Assembly (NCBI GenBank): GCA_018296165.2
Contig: JACKQL020000188.1
Coordinates: 1 to 64,000 of the forward strand
From: Termitomyces sp. T153
Taxonomy: Eukaryota > Basidiomycota > Agaricomycetes > Agaricales > Lyophyllaceae
Direction: 5' to 3'
Length of the DNA: 64,000 nt
The notes below the pieces were generated by a model, which was not told the origin of the DNA, made no database searches, and saw nothing but the letters and a program-made list of their open reading frames with translations. Position 1 is the stretch's first letter. Each line of letters starts with the position of its first letter. Below, one piece after another: positions 30,427-42,199 of this stretch. A program made the position numbers and the translations under genes.

Positions 30427-32400
30427 AATAGCAATACAATATGGGTCGTATGCTCATAATCTTATATATTGCTCTAGTTGACCACTCAATTATCCAAAGT
30501 AGGTTCGCCTATCGATCTTTGGGTATCATCCTGATCAACGTGTTGATGGCTCACTTTCTGATGTATTGTGGGCGCCCTTTTTTGATACGCCGGAAATACA
30601 CCACCATTGTGGATTTTGTGGGGCTCCTTGATTTATGCACTTCTTTCTTCACAGTCCTCCGTGAAGGGGAAATTGTCCCTTATTGTCCCTTATGCGCCAA
30701 GCTCCTTGAAACACGATGTTCGCCCAACAAAATTATTGCTGCTGATTCCACTGACACCCATCACACATGCACACATCAGGTGTGCTTGTAGTCCCTCGCA
30801 CCTCTGAATTTAAAAAAACGCTACGGATTGAATGTTTTCAGGGACGATTACTGGTCGAGCAATGGCACGGAAGGAGTCACACCAGAATGCCAGGGCTTGA
30901 GTATTGTTCACCTTGATCTCCTTTTCAGGGGCGCCCCCCCTGGACTTGTTAATCATCTATGAATCACCCAGCGCAATGGCTCTGAGCTGAAAGTCAAAAA
31001 ATTACGAGTTCATTGGGTATTCTGTAGCCTCACATTCAAGTCTCTCTGGGCCTGAAATTGATGTTTCATCTCATCAATAGGACATCCAGCTCTCATGGGT
31101 GACTGCCAGAGGATAATCAGGAACATTGTTCAATATTTGATATTGTGCTTGGATACAGGTAATTCTTCTTATGTGCCAAAGCCATGATGTACAATTGAAT
31201 GAATGCAGATGTCTCATCTGTCTTTGTGTGCATCAAATATCCTTGGTGGCTATGTTCACATAAATTTAAAAAAGGTGACCCAACATTTTTGTGGTGAAAG
31301 GACTGTTCCTTTAGCACAGATGTCTTGCCAAGGGCCATATGTATTTGAGTGTTTACAATTCATGAAGATCAGTGTTTGCTGGCAATGATAGCCAGGTGTA
31401 GCCAGCTCACAAAGAGAATAATTAGTGATGGAATATATTGTCTTGCCTCCTATAAAATGTGAGGCAACAAAAAATGGGGCTAAGTACTGATTGAGGTGTT
31501 GAAATAGAAATGTTAAGAAAATAAAGGAAGGAAAAAGGGAATAGAGAGAGCAATTCAACAGGTTTCTACTTGAGATGTAGACACTTTTTGCAATCTGGGT
31601 ATGTATCATAGTACTCAGATATGTGCTCACAAGCTATGATGGAGAGGGAAATGAACAACTTCTGACTGAATATGATCACCTGATCCAAGTGTAATCAGGC
31701 CCAGCCATATTGTTGAAGCACATAGCCAATGTATCCATGCATTCCTGGCCAGAATTTGGAGTGAGATTTCTTCTGGTGCCTACAGCACTTGGCTGCCTCT
31801 TCAACAGATTGTTATGCATTGTAGGTGATTGATTTGCTAACTTTAACTCCAAATATAGTGTAACCAAAGTATAACACACACCCATTGCCTCCATACAGTC
31901 TATTACTGTAGGTTTCAAGCACCTGTCAAGTCCTGCACATTGACACTCTAAAAACAGACTCATTCATCAAGAGATATGTGTGGGTAAAAGAACAATCAAT
32001 TCCAGAGTTCAGGACTGAGTGTTTGATTTCTGAAGCTTGTCATCCTTGTCTGCTTCTCTAATCCATTTCTTAAACAAGGTTATAATGTATCAAAGACACC
32101 TTAGGAAAAAGGAAAGACAGAAACAGGAGAGGAAGAAAAAGCAGGCAGCCAGGGAGGCTAAGAAAGTAGCAGGACCAGGGACATCTTGAATATCCAATCT
32201 GTCACCTTCCAATGTATTGAATAAAATTACTGCAACAGATCCACCCCAGACAGCATGGCCAAACTCCAAAAAAATACTCCTTAGAGAGCACAGTGACAGG
32301 GTAGCTACTCATTTACACATATATTTGCAGATTAAAGCTACTAAATCAGACCTTGTTAAAATGGATAGATAAAATACCATTTGCAGCTGTATACTCTGCA
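30427..32400. other. no recognisable gene; CG content falls off near 31,000
   Basis: CG dinucleotides are present to about 30,960 and then become rare. The minus frames 31,256-31,630, 31,117-31,338 and 31,676-31,963 are open but show no family motif; a Leu/Phe-rich part of the first could be a membrane segment or simple AT-rich translation. Not assigned. Confidence 0.4.
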
Positions 32401-35304
32401 GTTGTAACATTGGCTCAGGAAGGAATCACTATGGTGTACAAGTTGGCACTATGGGTGGTACTCAAGTATCAAGTATCCCTAATGCAACTACACTATATCA
32501 AGTTCTGAACAAACTTGATATTGTCAGAAATCAAAGGGATGAGGCCCAGTTGGACCTCTTCTGTTGAGCATTGAGGAAGGGCAAGTGAGTAGCATCCCCT
32601 CCTCAACTTCCAGAGGCAAAGAAGGCTTGTACAGGGACTTCTGTGTTTATTGAGGGTTCTTCAACTCAGAAGGCACAATCAGTGCCTTATGATGATGTTG
32701 TTACCACTGGCAATCACCAGCTGATGGACAAGCATCCTAACTTCAGGGCACCATAGTTTGCAACTGGACTGTCAAAGCCAGCATTGGTAAAGGCTGGGCT
32801 GTCAAGGCCAGCAACAGCTAAGGCTGGCTCTGCAAAGCTAGCTACAACTCCAGTAGTGGCAGATAACCCTGTGGTTGTTGCCACCCTGGTAGCCTTTCCT
32901 GCAAACATGCTGCAGGAGTCAGTGGAATGATCAAGGTCCTCAAACCAAGGACCTACAAGATCCCAGCTGCCCTGTCCCATGAGCAGATTCCAATGGTGCA
33001 TTGGGACCCCCATGATGAAGAGTTCTTTGTCACCCAAGTATAAGCTTCTTGAGCTGCAGCAGGTGCCACAGGTGCATTGGACTGATCAGAGATGGGCTAT
33101 GATGGGAATGCTGATAGTGACTGACATTGCCTCAACAGAGGCTGGATCAGTCATTACTGTCAAACAGCCTGTAATGCAACATAGATCCACTGAGTCTATG
33201 TGGAGAGCATTGGCATGAGAAGACCAAATTGCTTTACAGCAATTTTGTAATACTGATCTGGAAGACTTCGAACAGTCCATTTTGGAACATTAAGGGGTGG
33301 TGTGCAGAGGGGACACCATCTATGATGCATGGCCTGAAGGGTATGTTCCTCCCAAAATCCCAGCTAGTAAAATTTGAGGAGTGTGACAGCCACTTCTCAG
33401 GGAAAGACATGTGTGCCAGGACTAAAGCTAGCCCACAGTGCACTATGGGAAGGCTGACCAAGGAAGGAGTCTGAGTTGGTCTGGCTACCCAGTGGGAGGT
33501 TGCAGAGACACAGGGTGGGGGTTGCTAGGAAGTGATTCAAACCCCACACCTCCTGTGCTGCATCAAGAAGCACCAGTCCCAGGAGGAGTGGTGGAGGACC
33601 TGGATGGGGACCACCCTACTTAGGTCAAGGGACCATCACCACCTCCAGGATGGGGCCCCCAAATCCAGGAGGATCAGATGGTCTCCTATATAGTAATGGG
33701 GATGACAATGCAGACCCCACACCTGTAGGACATATGGCTGATAGGAGGAGGACTACAGCCCTCTCCAAGACACAGCCATGGAGGTTCTCAATGCCTCTGC
33801 AACATTGTGTATGATTTCTACTGGAGTGGAGGAAGCCCATGAGTATCACTGTCAGATGATACACAATTGTCTCTGAGCAGTGATGGAAAAATTGCATGTA
33901 GTCTGACTGGCAATCCCAGATGCACTTAAGCATAGGCAAAGTGATCCATCTAAGACAGTCACCTCCCATGTTGGGTCAGCCAAGTTCAGTAACCTTGAAG
34001 ATTGGCTCACAAGTATCTACATATTTTAAGCAGTAGCACAGTACAGTGGGGATGAATGCAAACACAAGAAAGTCCTTATTATGATGGACTTTCTAACTGT
34101 GGGAGCACTGAAATAATACCTGCAACATGTGATACATGTCAGCAGGACCCAGTCCCACTAGAGGTTTGAGGATGTGATTCTCAGCTTGTACAATTTGTTC
34201 ATACACCCCTTGACAATGCAGAATGCCTGTGATGCATTCTGCAATGCAGCATACACAATTAAAGAGGGAGTGTCAGGTTTCTATGATGCTGTGCTGGAGC
34301 ATGCTAAAAACATGGCCATATTCCCAGATGAATTCACAATCTGTGAGCAGTTTTTAAAGAGGATAGCCTCTGACATGCTTGATGCATAAATACACAATGG
34401 TGAACTTGCACCCAAAATGAATACCATGGAGGAATTCATTTTGGAGGCAAAGACCTATGACAGCTGTATCAAGACTGCAGTGCACTACTTAGAGTGCAGC
34501 ATGAAAAGTTGAACTGGGTGCACTCTATTGTTGGCTACTGTGCAATCTCCATAGTTTGGAGCTGTGCTAGCCAAACAAATGGAGTTGGTGAGACAAAATG
34601 CCTGCCCACAGCCATCTAGACTGATGAGGAAGCCATCAACATGCTTGACCTCAAAGCCAGTGGTTCTATGGGCCAGTGGGGTCCAAAGGCCTCCTTGACC
34701 CCACTGGAGCAGTGTATGCAGCAAGGAAGTATCTCAATGCAGGGAGCAAAGTCAACCAGCTCCTCACATGTTTGTTCAGCCCCCTTGACTGCACTGGAGC
34801 AGTGCATGCAGCAAGGAAGCATCTCAATGCAGGGAGCAAAGTCAACCAGCTCCTCACATGTTTGTTCAAGCAGCACACACTGCTTCCCCCTCAGATATTG
34901 GAGATGCTAATGATGCATATGGATGAGTCTGATGGAACTTAGGCCAAGAATGAGGAGTACATCAAACTTGAGGGTTATAAAAATGATTATTATACCCAGG
35001 GTAGTGATAATGAGGAACTATTTGCCCTCACTGAGGTACCTGCTGCCAAGGGTAGAGAGTGAGAACCTAGTAATGAGGTTTGCATGCATAGTGTTCAAAG
35101 CATGGCATTGAAAGGAACCAGGGATTGGCCAGTCTTACCTGCATGAGGCAAGGAATGTCTCATCACTTGGGTGGACATCAGTCTAAAACTGTGGTTTGTG
35201 CATGTGGCTGGGATATGCATGGCTCAATTAAACACACCAATCACCCTGCAGCTGGAAACAAATGCAAGTCATTCTATAATAAAGTATGGGACCAGGGTGA
35301 CTAT
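32400..35304 (+). pseudogene. retroelement gag, decayed
   Basis: The pieces read in order on the plus strand. A coiled-coil part (about 32,480-32,570) is followed by an Ala/Thr/Val-rich linker, then segments with W-T-D-Q-R-W and D-L-E-D-F-E. The clearest part is 33,985-34,510, with N-L-E-D-W-L, A-Q-Y-S-G-D-E, R-F-E-D-V-I-L-S-L-Y-N, A-A-Y-T-I-K-E-G-V-S-G-F-Y-D and F-L-K-R-I: the layout of Agaricomycete gypsy Gag capsid. TGA and TAG stops interrupt it. The following part contains a duplicated 30-residue segment (34,693-34,872). The frame is cut at 35,305 by an LTR. Confidence 0.6.
34693..34872 (+). repeat. 90-bp tandem duplication, in frame
   Basis: Unit 1 is 34,693-34,782 and unit 2 is 34,783-34,872, with only a few differences, mostly transitions. 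The period is exactly 30 codons, coding a segment with A-A-R-K and L-N-A-G-S-K-V-N-Q-L-L-T-C-L-F. In the other relatives in this window the unit is not seen. Confidence 0.9.
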
Positions 35305-35935
35305 TGTCATGACCCACTCCCTGAACCCTTGGACCTTGTTCCCAGCCATCCTGCTTGCCTGGAGTTCCCCCCAATGACCCCTTGAACTCCCCCAACCTTT
35401 GTTCACCCATGGTGCCCACTGTGAGTAACTTTGACACTTCTTTGGCAAATCCTGATAGCCTCCTGGCTAACTCTGACATCTTCTCCACAACTTCCAATGC
35501 TTCCTCTACTTTCCCTGAGCCTCTGGGACCCTCCCCTACTGTTCCTGACACCAGCATATGTCACCAGTTTGTCACTTGGACTTACCTGACCAGCTCTGGA
35601 GCATCACAATGACTCTGGGGTGGCCCACATCCACATCTGATCCCAATGTTTTTGTTTGCCTTTCTCTCAGTCTCCCAGTCTTGTCTTGTCTCTATCTCTG
35701 TTATTGTCTTGTTATCATTTCTTATCTCCCCTTCAATCTATTTTTGTTCTTGTCTCAATCTTAGACTTCCCTGGACCATTCTGGACTTGTTCAGACTGCT
35801 CCCCCTCACTTATCCTCACAAGTATCTGAAGTCCAGACCTTCCCCAAACACCAGGTTATCAGTACAGGACATCATGTCTGCCTAGTAGGGACTTGCACAT
35901 TTCAGCTGAGCCCCCATGGTCAGCAGAACCTGACA
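35305..35935 (+). repeat. LTR, family A, internally deleted
   Basis: Starts TGTCATGACCCACTCC and ends GAACCTGACA, but at 631 bases is about half length. The TATA region and another internal stretch are missing, compared with 12,660-13,782. No clear target duplication was found (ACTAT left, TAATA right). Confidence 0.75.
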
Positions 35936-36019
35936 TAATATTGAGACTCCCTCTTACCCTGTTTGTAATGTCTGCAATTAGCCCCACATACCCTCCTGCT
36001 GAAACTCTTGATGTCTTTG

Positions 36020-36315
36020 GATGACATCATCCCCCCCCTTCAGTGTCAAGACCCTCAAGATGCAGGGCACAGATCATGTATTGGTGGGGGCATGAGAATC
36101 AAAGCCAGGTAAGATTGATCAAACCACAGCAAGTGGCAGCAGCATGGAGGACAAAGTTGAAGCATGGCTGCTGTTTGTCAGGGAGTTCTTCCCAATTAAT
36201 TAAAAGGGTCAGACATACTCTGGGCTTCCCAAAATTCTTCCCCATGTCTTCCTCAGCTTTGTCTTCAGCATCATCTGCATCTTTGTCAGCATCTCCTGCT
36301 TCCCCATTGCCTCCT
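36020..36315 (+). repeat. fragment of the Cys-motif ORF start fused to integrase
   Basis: The plus strand here matches the minus strand of about 12,650-12,400 and of 52,150-51,960: E-S-K-P-x-K-I-D-Q-T and then V-E-A-W-L-L-F-V-R-E. It runs directly into gypsy integrase core sequence at about 36,315, so two unrelated pieces were joined. Confidence 0.55.
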
Positions 36316-36990
36316 TCTATAGACAGCTGCACCCACTACCCATGCCTGTGGAGCAATGGAGTGTTGCCTCTGTGGACTTCATCATCTCCCCAATGTGATC
36401 ATGGTGGTGGTGGACCTGTATGGCAAGTGAGCACACTTCATTCCAACTCACACCACTTGCTCTGCCATGGGTGCCACAAACCCTGTACTGAAGAAATGTC
36501 TGGAAGCTCCACCGCCTCTCCAATACCTGTATCTCTGACCAGGGGCCACAATTCATAGCAGACTTCACTAGGGAACTCTACCAACTACTCAGTATGAAGC
36601 TGCACACCTCCACTTCCTACCACCTGCAGTCCAACAGCCAGACCAAATGCATAAACTAGGAGTTGGAGCAGTACCTCTGCCTCTTCTGCAACAAGTGCCA
36701 GGATAACTGGGACAAACTCCTCTCTAATGTTGAGTTCCAATACAACAACTATGTTTACACTTCCACCCAATTTTTCCCATTATTCCTTAATACTGGACAA
36801 CACCCATGCATGGGCTTTGAACTCTGGGCCCAGCCCTTGGAGAATGAAGCAGTAAACAAGTTTGTGGACTGGGTGAAGAAGTCACAGCAGGAGGCCCAAG
36901 TAGCTCTGGCAAAGGCAAAGGATGACATGGCACAATACAACAACCATAGAAGGACTCTGGAGCACAAATACCAGCCTGGGAATTGAGTTT
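36316..36990 (+). pseudogene. gypsy integrase core, decayed
   Basis: After frame changes the core can be followed. V-D-F-I-I is followed by a V-V-V-D-L-Y-G-K segment with H-F-I-P, then D-Q-G-P-Q-F (second catalytic Asp), then Y-H-L-Q-S-N-S-Q-T-K and E-L-E-Q-Y-L-C (catalytic Glu region), and an open run at 36,663-36,986 with W-D-K-L-L-S-N-V-E-F-Q-Y-N-N. It is followed by the chromodomain and an LTR, so it is the 3' end of a chromovirus-type element. Confidence 0.78.
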
Positions 36991-37109
36991 ACCAGAATGC
37001 CTCCAACATTAGGACTACCCAACCTTCAAAAAAGCTATTGCACTGTGAATTGGGACCTTTTATAGTGGAACAACAAGTAGGGCCCCTAGCCTACTGACTC
37101 TGGCTCCCC

Positions 37110-37412
37110 ATGGGAATGTGCCAGCTTCATCCAGTGTTCAACATGGTCAAACTGACTCTGGCCCCAAATCATCCTATTCTGGGGCAATATCTGCCCACCC
37201 TACCACCTCCGGTGGTAGTTGACAACAATGAGGAGTACAAGGTGGAGGAAATTTTGGATAGTTGTTTATTCCAGCAACAGCTACAATACAAGGTGGAGTG
37301 GAAGGGCTACAAGATCAAAGATATTTCCTGGGAATCACAGGAGAGTGTACATGCCCTGGAGCTCATCAAGAAGTTCTACAAGAAACACCCAGATGCTTTG
37401 TGCACCATATGA
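37110..37412 (+). pseudogene. integrase C-terminus with chromodomain
   Basis: 100 open residues. They begin with the integrase GPY/F end (V-F-N-M-V-K, then P-P-P-V-V-V-D-N), then a chromodomain: E-Y-K-V-E-E-I-L-D-S, Y-K-V-E-W-K-G-Y and S-W-E-S, then a helix. The aromatic cage positions (Y, W and a further aromatic/W) are present. Chromodomains of this class direct integration to methylated-histone chromatin. The stop at 37,412 is followed by a polypurine tract and the LTR. Confidence 0.85.
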
Positions 37413-37501
37413 GGAATCTACCCTATTATACCAGGGGACAGGGCAATCAGGGACTTTTTTTACTTTGCACATTGAGATGCTGCATGCTAGAGGGGGAGTG
37501 A

Positions 37502-37869
37502 TGTCAGGGGACTTCTATTTCCAGCTTCTATAACTTGTTCCAGTGTCTCTGCAGCTTGTTTGATGTCTCTGGGGCTTGTTCCAGAACCCCAGAGATCTCT
37601 GGAGACCTGTGGAACTTTCCATATTACCTCACCAATCATTGTTCTAGGGTTAGGGCTAGCTCTGGCCTTTTGTACAGCCATTCCCATGCCTCCACTGCCC
37701 ACTAATGTGCTGCACCAAGCAGTGGGGATCCTTAGACTTGTTCTCTTCAGATTCTCCTCTGCTAGGTGATTAGTTACTAATTGTATTATCATCTACTTGC
37801 TAATATACTTTGGCTTCCCCTCTGCTAGGTGTGTGACTCAGATCTGCTACCCTAGAGGTTGTCCTTACA
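37502..37869 (+). repeat. LTR, family B (3' LTR)
   Basis: 368 bases, TGTCAGGGGACTTC...TCCTTACA, directly after the polypurine tract AGAGGGGGAGTGA (37,489-37,501). This identifies family B as the LTR of the chromodomain gypsy elements. Confidence 0.85.
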
Positions 37870-38049
37870 TAAGCCAGAGATGGGAGTCCTTGGTGGTGTA
37901 GCAAGGGGGAGCTCTGGAGTTGGGGATTGTTGTTGTAGTGGACTCAATAGGGTGCAGTGTTATGTGCCACCTATGCTACTAATTAGTTAGTGCAGAGGTG
38001 GAGATACTTTCTTGTGATTTGGTTTGCTCATTCTTGTGGTCTGTCAACC

Positions 38050-38600
38050 TCCAAGTATGAGGGGGTTGATGGAGTGATTTTGAGGGTGGATGGTGTCCAG
38101 AGGTTTGTGCCTTAGTGGAGGGGTTTGCTGAGCTCTGGAGTATTGCATTTTGTTGGAGACATGCTTGATTAGGGATTTTCTGTGCTCCAGAGTATTGGTG
38201 GTGGGGTGGCAGGGTTCCAAGATGACCAGTCTTGGTGGGTTTCCTTGGTCTGGGGTTAGGGTTTGCACATTTGGACATGCTACATAACATTCCTTCTCAT
38301 TCCTGGCCAAAGGTAAGTCTAGAGATGAGTGGGAAAGTCTTCCATATCTCTGGCATCCTTGGGGCTTGGAAGGACAAGTATGTTTGGGGTCCAAGGCATG
38401 GATTCACCCTTCTTGGAGTAGGGGTTAGTAGTCTGGAGACAACATGGAGGTTGAGTGGTGGAAGATTCTTGGTGGGGTTGCTTTTGGGTAAAGTGCTGAG
38501 TGGAGAGGGATTTGGAGTTGCCATTCTGTAGTTTTGTCTTCTCTGGGGGTAGGAGCCAGTGGTCTGGAGGCAATGCAAGAAACAGGTCCATATAGAGACA
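38050..38600 (-). pseudogene. gypsy integrase N-terminal relic
   Basis: On the minus strand this resembles 62,200-62,600 (+): the piece before and including the HHCC region, with W-P-R-N/G-M-R-K-like and E-T-H-Q-D-W type degraded segments. Frames change often; the overlapping frames at 38,044-38,636 show which strand is most open. No catalytic motif survives. Confidence 0.45.
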
Positions 38601-38850
38601 TACATATATAGTGTGTCCTACATGACAGCAGAGCATGCTTTGGATTGTATCCTACATCACTGGCAGAGTCTGCTACACTATAGTGGAATCCCCACAATGT
38701 AGTGTGTTATACAGGTGCTGTGGAGGCTATACATTGTGCCATATTATACATATCCAGTGTAGTCCTTTGACCAGGATCTGGAGCCTGCTAATTACTACCA
38801 GGTCTGTTGCAATTACATTTAACAGTGACCAGCCCCACTCTACACTAAAA

Positions 38851-39290
38851 TCTGCTGGTGTCAGTGGACTGGCAGCAGGTCTGTCCACTGGCTATTTCTC
38901 ATGACCAGCTGCCACTGCTTGTGACAAAATCTGCTCTCAGGAACATATCTGCCCAGTGCCATTAGAAAGCCAGTGAGAAGATGGGAGGTGGCCAAAGCCA
39001 GTACTATCATTGGCAACAAGCCACTTCAATGAAAAGTGATATGAAGATCTATTTTAACTGCAGAAATACTAATCTGCTGGTGTCCATGGACTGGCAGTGG
39101 GCCCATCCACTAGCTATTCTCATGACTGGCTGCTGCCACTTGTGACAAAACCTGCCATCAGGAATGTATCCACCTAGTGCCATCAGAAAGCTGCTGAGAA
39201 GATGGGGGTGGCCAAAGCCAGTACCACCACTGGCAACAAGCCAGTTGAATGAAAAGTGATATGAAGATCTATTTTAACTGTGGAAACAAT
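38851..39290. repeat. 222-bp tandem duplication
   Basis: TCTGCTGGTGTC at 38,851 recurs at 39,073, and both units run on to AAAAGTGATATGAAGATCTATTTTAACTG. Differences between the units are mainly transitions and small indels. No gene was recognised between 38,700 and 39,600. Confidence 0.9.
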
Positions 39291-39615
39291 CAAGGTACAG
39301 CAGAAACACAGCATTATGCCAGTCGAACAAAATCAATGGAGAACACATCATATTGATCATGGTTTTTTTAGATGCTTGGGAATGCATCAGAATTCTTTAT
39401 AGAGGATCAGAATTCTTTGGAAGGCATCAATCTTTTTTGGCAGCCATCAAAATCTCATCAAAGCATCAAATTCAATCTTCTTTGGCAGCCATACTGCTTT
39501 TGGACAGCACATGTAAATCAACAGATGCCTATGACCCTAATTTCAAACTCTTGACTTTCAAGTCCTCTTTCACTCACTAGCTGCCACTCATCTGCTCATT
39601 GCTGTCTGCTATGCT

Positions 39616-40379
39616 ATGTCTCCATCCACTAAGGTCCTTTTTGAACAGCTCTACAACATTGAGAACTCTGTGTTGGTCTCTGCTTTGAGAGGAGACTTGT
39701 CAGATCTCCAGGGTAGGGTTAAACAATTGGTGAGCAACTCTATTTGTAGGATAATATGCCACACTCATAGATTGTGTCAAAAAAATCTTTGTGAAAGCAA
39801 ATTTCCCAGGCCAAGGACAAACAACTTGTTCTGGAGGCAAGGAAAAGCTTTTTCAATGAGGCTCTCCAAATTTTATCATGCAAGCTGTCAGACATGAAGG
39901 CAATTGAGGAGTTGAAAGAGAAGGCAGAGGCATATTTCAAGGAGTCACAGGCAAGGAAGGAAGCCCAGGAGGTCACCAAGGGCCAGGCAACAGGAGGAGT
40001 GACAGGTCCATGTTCAACACTGAATCCCTCACTTATTGAAATTTTCAAATGGATTTCAGCAATTAATCCACCAATGATGGTAGTGGGTCTGGTAGCTCCA
40101 GTAGGTCCCTCATCAAAACCTGATAGAGTATTGCCATCAAGTCCATTGTCCCCAGTGGAGCCAGTCCCAGGCCAATCCCAGCTGATCAGGGAAGCTAGCA
40201 AAGCACAGATTACCCAACAAGAATGGAGGAAATACACTGCCCAAACTCTGCCTAATAGTCCTTCCCCACCTAGCCAGTCCAAATGTCAATCTGACACCTT
40301 GGACAAAGATGACAAGAATGATGACAACAAGCATTCCAATACAAGGAACATTGGTGGGGGGAGATCACACTGTCAATGA
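39616..40379 (+). pseudogene. coiled-coil ORF with one short intron
   Basis: The first exon begins M-S-P-S-T-K-V-L-F and ends at the donor GTGAGC at about 39,730. A 41-base intron ends in CATAG. The second exon codes a strongly helical, charged segment (E-A-R-K-S, E-E-L-K-E-K-A-E-A-Y-F-K-E-S-Q) followed by a Pro/Ser-rich and acidic C-terminus. One in-frame TGA, likely from CGA, interrupts the second exon. It ends 47 bases before the LTR at 40,427. Not a family I recognise; it could be a Gag-like or accessory ORF. Confidence 0.45.
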
Positions 40380-40426
40380 GGTTAGGGAAGTACCTCATCA
40401 CAGCACCTCCTTGCACAGGGGCATGG

Positions 40427-41748
40427 TGTAGTACTTGGTTAGAGTAGTACTGGTAGTTCTGGGGCTTTCTTGAAGATTTAGGAAGTCTACTCCAATGCTG
40501 CACTGATGTCTTAATAAATGTTTGAGGTTGAGGTTTACTTCCAAAATATTTCTATTCTGAATGTAGAGGGGTTTCAACAAACTCCAGCCTAAGTGATTCA
40601 CTCCCTGGAAACCACCAAGCCTTTGCCTATTAATTGCCTGCCTTTTTGCTACTCTACTTGGGCTATTTATACCTCTTTCTACAGTGCACAGACCACCCCC
40701 TACATGCAACTTTTGGTTCCATACTTTCCAGCCCCTTATTCATAACTGTTATTCTGATTCCCCCTTTTGGCATGCCTGTTTCAGTGAGCTTCCATTTGCC
40801 CCATTTATCTCTCCCTCCTTTGTATTTCTTCCATTTATATTCTTTCCCATTCAGTTTCTTCCCTTCTTCTTCCTTTATTCATTTCATATTCTTCCCATTC
40901 AGGTTCTTCCATTCATCTGTTCCCTCCCATTCATTCCATTCATCTTCCTTTCCCTTCCCTTCATTCCATTCTTTCTCATTCATTCCCCCTTTACCTCCTT
41001 TCAGTCAACATTCCAATCTGGCTATTCTTAGATCAGATCTAGATCTTGCCAGAATTGATGCCACTCAGGTGCTTTTTCCAGTCCTGTAAGGGCAATTTCT
41101 GGAGGCTGTAGCTCAATCACATAGCTGGCAAAGAGAAATCCAAAGTCTATTCAGTACTGTACAGTGTCTACTGAGATAACTACTCACCTGGCAAAGGGAA
41201 ATCTGAAGAGAACAAGTCTGGGGATTTCCCAAGCCAGGTGGGATGCTTTAGAGGCTTCAGAAGCATGAGAAACAACTGTACAGTATGACAGAGAAAAAAG
41301 ACCAAAGTGATGTGTCAGCAATTGGTCAGCAGTTACATAAGCTGGTGGCAGTGTCAAAGAGGCCACACTTGTCTGAATTATTGACAGAGAACTGGTGCAG
41401 CCTGAGGGCTAAAACTAGGACCAATAGATAGGGAAAAGGAAGGAGAATGAAGGAAAACTATAGCAGGGGAAATCTGACAAGAACTGGAGAAGGAGAAGGG
41501 GAAACAAGTGGGATGTCCCCTGACAAGTCCTATGCTTCTCCTCCCATTACAGTGATTGGACTATTGTTGAGCGTATAGTCTAGTATAGTCCTTGTCCTAT
41601 CCTGTTCTGTATTTCTTCTAGTGTATTTAAAGAAATAATGTTGCTGGAACTTTTTTACCAGGAGGCTTACAGTTTTTAGCCTTAATAAATGTTTGTTTTG
41701 ACTTCTGGTGTTTTATTATGTTCCCAATGATGTGACAACATTGTATCA
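40427..41748 (+). repeat. LTR, family C, carrying a nested LTR B
   Basis: TGTAGTACTTGG...TTGTATCA. It contains a TATA-like TATTTATACCTC at about 40,670 and a CT-rich stretch with TTCCATT/CATTC words (40,800-41,000). Without the nested 446 bases it is about 0.88 kb. A relative is at 57,327-58,380 (-). Flanks do not match, so it may be the 5' LTR of the element that follows. Confidence 0.75.
41085..41525 (-). repeat. solo LTR, family B, nested in LTR C
   Basis: 441 bases, TGTAAGGGCAAT...CCCCTGACA on the plus strand. Perfect 5-bp duplication AGTCC at 41,080-41,084 and 41,526-41,530. The other LTR C copy has a single uninterrupted AGTCC equivalent near 57,545, which is the empty site. Confidence 0.92.
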
Positions 41749-42199
41749 GTGCTGCCCTCGAACATTCCCTGCCAATAGCAACCACTCCCACATATACCCC
41801 AGAGGATTTTCCATACTATGCATACCCCACTCCCACTGTGGCTCCAGCCCCTCCAGAGCATCCAGATAATTATTCCCCTCCTTGATTGCCATTTTCCACT
41901 CAAATTCTTCCTTTTTCCAAATAGCAATGGGTCAAAGCTTATGTCTAGCAGCATGACAAAGTCCTCTGCTTCCTCCACCTCTTCCTCATGGAGTTTGCAA
42001 GATGCACCCATACCTTCCTCATCAACCTAGGCTACCTCTCCACTCCAGCAACTCTGGAGGTTTGAGCAGACTGACTCCTTAATTTCCACAAATGTTATCT
42101 GCAAGGAAACCTTTCCAAAATTACACAAGGCACCTTGGAAATTGATGCCAACCTACAGAACAAGCTCTATGCCCTGGTCAAAGAAATCTATACCAGCCT

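Noticed and set aside
31117..31963. Possible host gene or DNA-transposon ORF on the minus strand
   Set aside because: The frames are open but show no family motif, no consistent introns and no terminal repeats.
40634..41089. Phe/Pro/Ser-rich plus-strand frame resembling a membrane protein
   Set aside because: It lies inside LTR C in a CT-rich stretch of TTCCATT-like words; the other LTR copy shows the same as non-coding repeat.
40427..41760. tRNA primer-binding site after LTR C (TATCAGTGC resembling TATCAGAGC)
   Set aside because: The solo LTR C at 57,327-58,380 includes TATCA inside its end, so the resemblance is probably chance.
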